A stretch of DNA of 64,000 bases, taken from assembly GCA_019916065.1 (NCBI GenBank), contig CM034234.1, positions 13,870,520-13,934,519 of the forward strand, in the 5' to 3' direction. Within the stretch, counting starts at the first letter, position 1, and each line of letters begins with the position of its first letter. The DNA is from Vitellaria paradoxa. Its lineage: Eukaryota > Streptophyta > Magnoliopsida > Ericales > Sapotaceae. The position numbers and the translations under genes are program-made. The notes beneath the pieces are model-generated. The model had not been told where the DNA came from and ran no database searches. It saw only the letters and a list, made by a program, of their open reading frames with translations. This document shows, in pieces, positions 1 to 12,000 of the stretch.

Positions 1-3000
1 TTCTGTTTCTTTCAATTATTCGTCTTGCAAGAGAGACTTGCTTGCCAACCACAAACACAAATGCCTTTCCCTTTCCTCCAGCGCCTCTAGCAGTTCTTCC
101 TACACGGCGTACGTATTCGCTCGGATCACGGGGAAAATCGAAGAGCACAACATGATCAACACCGGTAAAGTCAATTCCCCTTGATGCTCTGCAACAAATT
201 TCAGAAGCATGCATCATGTTGCCATTCTCATGTTATCGTGTTATGGGAGGGGTGGCAATCGTGTCATGTTTAAGTTTCATGATCCGCGTCGCTTCATGCC
301 CATTGTGTTTATACTAAAATATCTTAAAATTTAATGAACATGTCACATACATAATTTATTTTAGAATACGATCAAGCCATCTCAATTTTAAGTTGATGTA
401 TTCATATCTTGTTGGATTTAAAAATCATCTTCATTTAGAGTTAATGTATTAATATCGTGTTGGATTCATGTTCTCTCTAATAACTTCATGTTTGCATTGT
501 CCATATTCATATTGGGTACAAGTCGTGTCCTTATGTCATGTATAATTTGCCACCCGTAAGACCCACACCAAACAGAGCTCCAGATGATCAATGCAAAGAC
601 AAAATGGAATCCAAAAAAAAAAAAAAAAGGAAGAAGAAGAAATGAAAAGAAGTGTGTACCTATCAGTGCACACCAAAAACAGAGACAAGCCCTTCATTTC
701 AGAACTGCAGAACTCCTCCATATTTGCAAGTCGTGATTCTTGTGCCAAAGCAGCATGAAATGGCAATACTCTCAAACGGCTTCCTTTTCTATCAAATCTC
801 TTCAATACATTTTCAACTTTTCTGCATGTCTCAATCTGCATATGGTGGATTCCAACATTAATTATGGAATATAATTTAAAAGATTTGGAAAAAAAAAAAT
901 TACAAAACATTCTTTATGTACCAAGTAAATTACCTTGTTACAGAAAATAATTGTTTTGGCTACTGGTCTTTCCTCCACAAGCCGCAGAAGAGCAGATTGC
1001 TTATTCTGAAATGCTGTATCCGGGGTCTTTTCTATTTTGTCAGCTCCACTACAATCAACGAGAAGCTGGACATACAATTTCAACCACATTCAACGTTCTT
1101 TCTTTTTCCCTCTTTCAAATGCATGATCCTACTGAACACGTTAGAAGCCATGTCTGCACATTCTAATGTCAACTAGCAAAAACACACCTTTATAGACTTT
1201 ATTGTTTGCAAATACCTTTAGAAACTTTTGTAAGAGCAACTGTCGAGTGCCGATGGCCAATGTAAGTGAACTGTTCTTGTGCAGTATTGTAAAATTAAAG
1301 TTTACAGTCTCCCCTAACGTCATGATGTCATGATACAAGAAAAGCAAATAAGAAAGGAAAGCAAAGCAAAGGAGAATCAGAATAGCAAACCAACCTCCTC
1401 AAGGTCAGGGCTTGTACGGTGAATACCAGGTCCCATGATCACTTCACAATCAGGAAAAACTTCAACTAGCTTGTAGTATATGTTCGTTGGTAAAGTGGCA
1501 GTCACAAATAGATATTGAGTTGTAACAGGTGAAGAGTTAATTAAACTTTGCAATGCTGGCTCATAATCTTCATCATTAAAAAGTATATCTACCTCATCCA
1601 ACACAGCACTACAACATTGGGGTTGTATTAGTATTGAGAAAAATAATAAATAAATAAAAATTACCCACAGATGATACCTACTACTAGAAGTACAGAAACA
1701 GAAGTTATGCGATCAGGAAAGAGTCTTTCGGACCATTATTTGGTGCATCGTGACAAGGTTTCCCAAACCAAAATCTTATCTCTAAGAAGATCAAGATCAA
1801 GCTTAATGAACATTAAATGAAAAAACCTACAAGCAGTTTCTTAAAATTGTCAAATCAGTGAAACTTGACAATAAACCAGTGAAGAAAACCAATCGGTAGT
1901 GAGTCCACCATGTTGCAACTGCCAGGTGGAGGAATGGGAATAAAAGTTAAAAAAATAACCCCCCCACCCTTTTTTTATTTACATTGGGGGCCGAAGCCCC
2001 AGGGAGGAGAGTGTGACTCTAACCCAAAACCTAAGGCCTATGTGGGGAGCCCTTACTACTAGAATATTCCCCCTCCAAAAAAAAAAATTAAAAATTACTG
2101 GTGAGTTCAATCATGTTGCAATTACCAGTTGAAGAAACTCTTTTCAATATAAATCAGTCTTTCTCAAGGTTTATGCATGTTGTGCAGAGTCCTGAGTCAA
2201 TATTACATGCACTCAAACAAGCTCATCTTAAATGAAATAACTCTAGCTGACTAGACAAATTAAATTCCTGTCAGTTAGAGGAATTTACAATGCTAAATTA
2301 CTAATACAACCACTTGAGGGTAATCAATAATCATGCCCACATAAGAAGCAAAAACACCAATTTAATGAGAAATTAGTTACCATCTAAGATTTGATAGCTG
2401 TAGTAAGCCTTCTTCAAGTAGGAATATAAAACGACCAGGCGTAGCTATTAGTATATCTAAGTTCTGTTTGAAGATTTTCCATTGAGTTCTTTGTCGAAAA
2501 CCACCAGTAGCAACCATGGACCGCAATGGAACCCCAAATTTTGAAAATGATCTGCAATTTCTCAAAACCTGCAAGGTTGACATTTGAATTAAAACAGCTG
2601 TACAAAAAGGCTGTCAGTCCAAAGGGTGCAATTAATTATAAACTTGAAATAAACCATCACAGTTCTACCTTATTTTATTTTGTTCTTTATACAAATGGAA
2701 GTGAACTTCTTCATTTATGCATAAACTTGGCCACGCATTCTTGGGTACCCACTCCACTTTTGTTGTGTGGAGCAAAAAATGGAAGGTGAACCAAAAACTT
2801 TCTTTTTGCTTGTTTTACCTACCATTTTGCATTTATGAAACAAGAACATCTCGTTCACATTATGTTTTAATATTCCATCCACTTCTAACAATTATTGTAA
2901 AGATATTACCACTGGGCTGATATTTCTTGAATACTTGTTCCATTTATTTAAAGTAGCTTTTATTAACTGAGTTTTCTATGCATAGGAGGAGAGACTTGTG

Positions 3001-6000
3001 CATGGTTTTTTAGAAAACTATTATAAAAGCCATATTTGTTGGGTACATATCTAACTAGAAATGTTGGACATGTATCCTATATCTAAAATTAAGCATTCGG
3101 TACTTCACGAATGTAAAGAGTTCATGTAGCATAGGTAGAGGCCAAGAATTAAATTTTCATTTGGATTGTTAGTTCCAGTGATCACGGAAATATAATGTTT
3201 CAAAAAAGTTCGGGATGTCTTTCTAAAACATAGCAAAGCAGGAAAAATTACACACTTGCTTACAAGTATTTAGAAGATGATTATAACCTAGAGAATTTGG
3301 ATCAGTCTTTTGACTGCATCCCTCTTGACTCCTGCAGTCCTGAAGACTGGATCCCAACATTCTTTTGCTAGGGGATTGTGGACAGGACCAGCAAAAAATT
3401 TCCTCTTGGGTCATTAATAGAATGAAATCTTCTAAGAAAACTCTGGGGATTTCCAGTGAGGACCTAGAAGATAAATTAATGGACTTGCTTCTGTCCATTG
3501 AAGAGAAAAGAAGGACCCAGCAAGTTGGAGAAAGGAAAAAGACTAAAGGCAGCAGCAAAGGTGTTAGAGAATTGAAGAATTTGCAATGTTCAATATCCTA
3601 TGATAAGAAGCGCAGAAGGAAGCTCAGTCGGAGAATGAAGGGGATGGAGGGAGCAAGAAACCTCTAACTTTGTGTTATTAATGAAGCCGAAAATTATCAG
3701 TTGGAATGTCAGAGGTTGCTGTGGGGCCTCGAAAAGGATGGTAATAAATCCTCTCTCAAGGCATGGCACCCAGATGTTGTATGTCTGCAGGGAAACTAAG
3801 TTATCCTTTGTTAGATGCCTTTTTAATTAGCTCACTGTGGGGTGGCAGCTGGGTTAAATGGGTAGCACTAGACTCCTCTGGAGCCTTAGGAGGTATTCTG
3901 GTCATGTGGGATGATAGAAAACTGTCATTGCTGGATTCTGAAATAGGAACCCACTCAATATCCTGTCTTTTTCAGCAGGTGGAGGAGGATATCCTTTGGT
4001 CATTCACTGGGGTCTATGGCCCAGTAGCTAACAACTTAAAAGCTGAGTTTTTGGAAGAGTTAGGAGCTGCGGTATTCCGCTGGAATGTCCCTTGGTGTAT
4101 GGGAGGATATTTCAACATGATTAAGAACATTGAAGACAAATGGAATTGCAAAGGTAGAACTAAAAACATGAATATGTTCTCCGAGTTCATAGATGATTTG
4201 GGTTGTATTGATCTGCCTTTGGGAGGTCGCAAGTTCATATGGAGCAACAGATCTAGCAAATCTAGGCTTGATAGATTCCTTGTGTCGAATGAGTGGGAGG
4301 ACTTATTCCCCGAAGTATTTCAAAAAACCTTGACCAGAATAGTCTCAGATCATTTCCCAATTCTGTTGGATGGGGGAGGACTAAAGGGTGGACCGAAGCC
4401 TTTTAGGTTTGAGAATATGTGGTTGCTCGTGGAAGGCTTCAAAGACATGATAGCTGCAAAGTGGCAAAGCTATCATTTCTCTGGATCAGCCAGTTACAGG
4501 TTGACGCAAAAATTGTCAAGCCTCAAAGCTGATTTAAAGAAGTGGAATGCTGAGGTCTTTGGAAGAATTGATCTTCAGAAAACACAATTACAAAATGACA
4601 TTCAACAGCTGGACTCTTTAGACAAAGAAGGTGGGCTCACTGATTTGGATAGAAGTAGCAGAAAGTGTAAAATTCAGGAGCTGCAGAAAATTCTTCAAAT
4701 GGAGGAAATCAGTTGGAGTCAAAAGTCCAGATTTAAATGGCTTAAAGAAGGGGATCGGAATACTAAGTTCTTTCACAAAATGGCCACAGCAAACAAACGA
4801 AGAAATTGGATTGATAAGTTAAGGATTAATGGCTCCATCACTGAAGAACCGAGGGAAATCAGAAGGGGTATCCTGAATTCTACCAGCAGCTTTTCAAAGA
4901 AGAGGTCTGCTGGAGGCCAAAGATTGATAATCTAGAATTTACCCAGCTCAATCCTGCTGCATCTGATGAGCTCGAAAAACAATCCTCAGAGGCAGAAATC
5001 TACAAGGCCATCAATGCACTTAATGGAGAGAAAGCTCCTGGCCCTGATGGTTGGACCATCGCTTTCTTTAAGAGCTGCTGGAATGTCATCAAAGAGGACC
5101 TGCTGCAATTCTTTACAGAATTTCATGAAAGCAGCAGATTTGTAAGAAGTATTAATGCTACCTTTATTGCTCTTGTCCCTAAGAAAGCTGGTGCTGTTGA
5201 CATCAAGGACTTCAGGCCTATCAGTCTACTTGGGGCTGTTTACAAGATCCTCTCCAAGGTCCTTGCCAGCAGACTGCAGTCTGCCATCGAACCATTGATT
5301 TCACCCTCTCAAAATGCCTTTGTAGGTGGCAGGCAGATCTTGGATGCTGTACTAATAGCAAATGAGGTTCTAGACTCAAAGATCAAGAAGAAAGGGAAAG
5401 GTTTAGTATGTAAATTAGACATTGAGAAAGCTTTTGATCATGTAAACTGGAATTCCCTACTCTACTTATTAGAAAGAATGGGTTTGGCAACAAATGGATT
5501 CAGTGGATCAGCTGGTGCATTTCAACAGCAAGCTTTTGATTTTGATCAACAGCTCCCCTGAAGGATTCTTCGCCTCTTCTCGTGGATTAAGACAAGGAGA
5601 TCCCCTCTCTCCCTTTCTCTTCATCCTAATCATGGAAACTCTCAGCAGAATGCTGCAGCAAGTGGAAAAGGCTGGTTTCATTGAGGGGTTTTCTGTCGGC
5701 AATGACAATCTTTCACTTAGTATATCCCACCTACTGTTTGCCGACGACTCTATCATCTTCTGTGGGGCAGACCTGTTTCAGTTGGGTCATCTTCGCTGCA
5801 CTTTATTAGGATTTGAGGCTGTCACTGGGCTTAAAATCAATCTACAGAAATCTGAGGTTATGGCTGTTGGTCCCTCTACTGATTTGGGTGATTTGGCAAA
5901 CATTATGGGTTGCAAGATTGGATCTCTTCCCACAACCTATCTTGGTCTGCCACTGGGTGCCACTTTCAAATCCAAAAAGATTTGGGAACCTATTCTCGAA

Positions 6001-9000
6001 AAGTGCAGGAACAGATTGGCAGGGTGGAAAAAAAATTACCTCTCAACTGGGGCCAGAATTACACTCATTAAGAGTGTCCTAGCCAGCCTTCCAACATATT
6101 TCCTCTCTCTATTTACTGCCCCCATTTCAGTTATCAAGGCTATTGAAAAAATGCAACGAGATTTCCTTTGGGGTAGGATTGAGGAGGCCCACAAATTCAG
6201 CCTTGTAAATTGGAAGGCTGTGTGCAGTCCTCTAGGGGCTGTTGGAGTGGGCTTGCAGCAACTGAGATTGAACAATGAAACTCTACTTGGCAAATGGCTT
6301 TGGAGATTTATCCAGGAAGATAACAGTCTTTGGAAAAGGCTGATATCAATTAAATATGGTGAAGATTTTGGAGGCTGGTCCTCGGCAGCTGTGTCTAGTC
6401 CTCATGGTTCTGGTCTTTGGAGAGGAATTAGGGGGCTTTGGCACTCTTTTAACGGCTGCATATCATGGCAGATTGGGAATGGTGAAAGAATCATCTTTTG
6501 GAAACAAGATTGGCTAGGCATTGGATGCCTCTCAGCCATCTTTCCAGAAATTTTTGCAATTGCAGTCAATAAAGAAGCTAGTGTTGCTGATTATTGCAGC
6601 GGCGTAGATGCCCAAAGCAACTAGACAGTGGAGCTACGCAGGGAGGTAAACGACTAGGAGGTTGACAGTTTGTTGTCCTTGATGGAACTCCTTAGCTCCA
6701 TCAAAAGATCCAACTCTGCAGATTCTGCCTTATGGAGGATCTCAAGCAAAAAGGAGTTCTCCGTGAAATCTTTCTATTCCTTCTTACTTGGGTGCAATAA
6801 GGACATTTTCCCATGGTCAAAAATCTGGAAGGCAGCTGTTCCTACTAGAGTTTCATTCTTTATTTGGTGTGCTGTCAAAGGAAAAATTTTGACGATAAAT
6901 AACCTAAAGCTCCGTGGTTTCCAGCTAGCTAATCGTTGTCCACTATGCCTACTGCAAGAGGAAACAATAGCTCATCTGTTCTTACATTGCAGCTGGTCAA
7001 CTGAGCTATGGAACTTGTTACTTAGCTACTTTGGTGTTCAGCTGGCCTTTGGAAGGTTTCTATTGATATGGTGGGGGCAACCTTTGTCCAAAAGAAAAAA
7101 GCACACCTGGAACTTGGTCCCCTTCTGTCTTTTTTGACTAATTTGGAAAGAGCGCAACAGAAGGGTTTTCGAAGACGAATCAAGGACAACTATGAAAATT
7201 AAGAGCCTACTTCTAAGCAATCTATGCGAATGGGAGAGTATGGGAAGTAATATTGATCTTGTCTCATTTCTAAACTTCCTAGATACTTTGAATTGAGGCT
7301 CCCGGCCTCCGGAATTTAGTAAAGTTCTGTAGCATATGTAAGCATCATCCTGATGCTATCCCATGGTGCTTTGAAATAAAATTTTTACTTATCTTTTTCA
7401 AAAAAAAGTATTTAGAAGCATAAATTAAAATACATATAACTGCATGAAAATCCAATGATAAATTAAATAAAAAAATTATTATTTTTGGTATATTATTACA
7501 CATTTTGTTGTGTTTTTAATTTGAATCAATGGAAATGTTAGTTCTTATTCCATTACTGCTTTGTTCTAGACTCTAAGGAAATAAAAACTTTTTTGTCATT
7601 TCATGGAAAAGTTAACAATATTTTATCCCATGGTAGAGACCAGCATTTGGCCGGTCAAAGTGGGTGCCTTATCCTTTCCTACCTTGTATCTTAACCCCCT
7701 ATCTATGTCTCTTTTGATGAAATGGCTAACCTTGAATTGAGTTATATAAATGCATGATTTCTTGGAACATTAGACCAAGTAGCGCTGAGTTAATTGCCAT
7801 AATATATGTTCGTGTGACCTTGTTTTCAATTAGACATTAGGATGTTAGGGACAAAATTGTAAAATTGACAAATTCATATTCAAAACAGAGCCCTATAACT
7901 TGTAGACTTAGGTGTAGGCTAAGACATCAGAATCTCGAGTCAGAATGAGTTTTAAAAGCCTCAGAATAAGCCTGGAAACTTGCAAACATGGAACAAGCTT
8001 GTTTAGCCACTTTGCAGGACGCTCACTGGATAATACGAAAAGTAGTTTTTTTTTGGACTTTGGTCATGCAGGAAGCCCACTCTGAGTCGCGAGATGGTCG
8101 CGGGATGACTTATTGTGCGAAGTTCGCAACCTCTGTTTTTTTTGGGCTGCATTTTGGAACCCTATACGTTAGGATTTTAGTCCCTATATATTTTGGGACG
8201 CACCAAGGGTTTCCTATAAAGAGAAACAAATTCAAAAGATCAACGAATAGCAATTGCAAAGTGTTCTCTCAACAACTCAGCAAAAATCATTGAGCGTGCG
8301 TGATTCAAAGGAGTTTGAATATGTGAGCCGAGGATTCAGCAAGTTGCCGAGGATTCGATGTTCATGCCTTCGAGGAGTCGAATGGCTTTTGGTAGGAAGT
8401 TGGTGAATCAAGGATTCGAGCAAAAGGTGAACAATATAGAGTCGATGAGTCAAGTCTATTGCGTTGAGGTTTTGTAACCAACATTTGGTATAATGAATGT
8501 TTTTGAGGTTTTTCCTTGGACAGGGTTTTTTTCATTACATCGTGCCTTCATATTTTATTATTTATTGTGTGGATTGATTGCATCATCTAATACATACAAG
8601 AATTTCATGGGCATTTGTTTAATTCAAACGATTCGATGACTTGTTGGCTTTCAAATTATGGTTATATGAATATGAAATAATGGTTAAGGATGCTTTCCGA
8701 TTGTGAGCTTAAAGGCTTAAGGGTATGCAAAATGCAAGTCTCAAGAATTGTATCCATCATATGCAATATCAGCCTGACCAACTCAAGTTTGGCACACTTA
8801 CAAGGGAAAAATTTGGAGATCAATCTTATCCTATTTTTTCCCTTTTCTTAAAATATCTTGTTGTAATTGTTGAAGCGAATGGAGTACATAACATACAAAT
8901 GAAAAACATAAACTCAAAACTATGTCCTTTCCAGTTTTTTAAGGTCCATAACACAATTTTCATACTTAAGATCAAAGTTACATAAAACAACTAAAGATAG

Positions 9001-12000
9001 CCTACAAAACTCTAAAACTTCTCTATTTTTATTTTTCTTGAATTCAGAAACAATATCCCATCAAATGTCTGGTTGCAACATATTCCAACAAGAATTATCA
9101 CTCAAAATCATTAACTTCAATATTTGATTTAGGCTCTATTTAGAGGTCTGAAAATCAGAGAAAAACACTAAAAATATCTAAAAGTTATTTACTTTTTATC
9201 TCACTGTACAAATAATGAAACCACAACTTTTATCAAATTTTATCGATTTTTCTCACTCCAAATGCCCCCTTAAAAAAAAAGGACATCTGAACAAGAGCAA
9301 TATATGAATACTCAGCAATATAACTTGATTGAAAATAATGCCTTAAGCCCATGGACTACCACTGTAGTCCATGTTTTCACAAAATGTTGGCAAATGTTGA
9401 CATAAGCAATATACATTAGAAGCATATTTCAAACTAGATGGCAGCTTATTTAGGACAAAATAAAATAAGGATGAGGATAAGCCTCAAAACAGCCATGGGT
9501 TTTGTACTCTAGAGCTGTATTGCAATGAAAAGGTGGTTGGCTCGAAGAAATGAGGCTATGGCTGTAAATCATTGGGTGCCAGTTCGTGGGCACAGATTTT
9601 AAATCATTGCTGCTAACATATTTAAGTTTGAGAAAGTCAACGAGACATGTGAATACAAGGAAATTAACATATCATATGCATAGATGGCAGCCTAGTGTAC
9701 AAGGCTCCTACCTTTTTGGGGTATGGCTAGGCACAATGTAACATGTCACATACGTATATAAAATAAATATGTATAATTACTTCATATATATATATACACT
9801 ACTATAAAAAGTCCCAATGTTTGGAAAACTTTTTTGACTACTTTACCCCTATTTTTTTTCAATTTAACTCAATTATGTCCCTTCATTATCTACACACTAT
9901 TGCAATTTTAATCCAACTCCACTAGAATTCTTCAAAAAGTCCCAATTTCAATTTAACTCAACTATATCCCTTCATTATCTATACTCTATTGCAATTCTAA
10001 TCCAATTCTACTAGAATTCTTCAAAGAGTTCCAATTTCAATTTAACTCAACTATGTCCCTTCATTATCTACACTCTATTACAATTCTAATCTAACTCTGT
10101 AACCCAACTCTACTAGAATTATTTTTTTTGACTACTATGCTTTTTTTTTTTTTGAATTTAACTCAATTCTGTCCTTTCATTATTTATACTCTATTGCAAT
10201 TTTTATCTAACTCCACTAGAATTCTTCAAAAAGTCCCAATTTTAATTTAACTCAACCATGTCCTTTCATTATCTACACTCTATTGCAACTCTAATCCAAC
10301 CCTGTAATCCAACTCCACTAGAATTTTTCATAATGTCAAAAACTGTAAGTGTTTAAAGGATCCCAATCTCTTTGATTTAGAGGATCCCAGGGAAAAAGAA
10401 TCCTTGAAAACTATTCTGCATTAGATTTATCAGCAATATCTTTTATCGCTTTATATTTGAAACTGAGCAACATAATGGAATTGTTGAATTGTTGGAGATT
10501 TCTGGGAGTGTAATTAGTTTGCATTACCTTTAAAGGAAAAGCACAAGATTTTTTTGTGCAGGACTTTGATTCCTCTATATAAGACGATATTTTTGGCAAT
10601 TTACTTTCAGCAATTGTCATTCTGTATTACACAATTTATAGAGTTAACAGAGCCGAAGGTTGCTAGCACTGTGATAAGGCGGTTGTTGAAATATTGGCCA
10701 ATTACAATAGCTAGAAGGAGCTGATATTGTGAATACAAAATTGCAATAAACAACATTGATTAAACAAAAGTTAGTCCATATCTCAAGCATGCTACCAAGG
10801 AAGTGTATGCTTCTATTTTCACCTCTCAAAGAAGTCTAATTTTAAGGAAACAAATCTCTCCCCCTTGGTAAAAACTAATTGAAGACATTGTAAGGTGAAC
10901 TTTTGTGTATTGCCCAGACTTGTTGTGACTGCAATTGATACTAACAAACGAAAATATTGATGTTGAGTTTGCCTGTTTACGTTCTTATTATTTTATTTTA
11001 TGTTTGTCTATTTTTTTTTTCTCTATTTCTAATAGTCCATCTACCTTTTTTAGATAGTAATTTCAATATTTTGAAAACTTAATTTTATATTCACTTAAAC
11101 TTTATTTGGATCAATAATTTATTAAAAGCAAAGAGAAAAATAATAGAGATACAAATTTATTTTTTTGTTTGAGTTGTCTTGAAAAAAATAGAACGAAATG
11201 TGTATGAAATTTATGAAATCAAAATTAATTATATAAAAATTTAATATATTGATATTTTTATAATATTTTAATCCATTGATATAATAACATATATTTAAAT
11301 TTGTATATTTTATTTATCATTTACGTATAATAATTACTTTAATTCAAATAAAAAAATTATATTTGAGTTTTATTTGCTATCACAACCCAATGCGAGGCGA
11401 ACATAATTGGTTGATATATCACATTTTTACACTTGTGACAAGATTTGCCATACCACAAAATTAAGTAAATTAGTTATTTTATTTCCTTGAAAAAGGAAAA
11501 ATAACACATTTTTAAATTTAAATGAATTAAAAAAACAAAAGACAAAAAGAGCAAGTAAAACTATCCAAAGTAACATATGTTTTAATATAAAATAATTTAG
11601 GAGAAAATATATTTATTTATGTTTTTAAAAAAATATATGTTTTAAAATATGAGTAAATATTTTTTTCTCTCAAAACGTTCTAATTCTTTTAATTTAAAAT
11701 ATTTTTAAAGAAAACAATATGAGCCCGTTTGAAAGCAAAAAAAAAAAAACTCAAAAAACTTCAAAAGTTTTCAAATCTCTCCAATCAAAATTTGCCACCT
11801 ATCATTTTTACATCACATCAATCTCAAAAGTTAAGTTTTTTTGAACTTCCAAACACCCCCTATATTTAAGTACTATTTTTTAAGTATAAATAAATACATT
11901 TTATTAAAAAAAATGGAGTGTAAAACAACGTAGCGGAAGTAAGGTCCTCTTTCCCAAATTATTTGGGGGAGCAAACTGTCAAAAGAAAAACCCAAGGGGA

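Noticed and set aside
3365..3667. Stand-alone small basic protein gene
   Set aside because: It is the C-terminal remnant of LINE ORF1, inside the target-duplication boundaries of the element.
7988..8293. 101-codon plus-strand open frame in an RH50-like intron
   Set aside because: Poor composition for a protein, no recognisable domain, and surroundings look like a repeat or LTR; treated as chance or transposon text.
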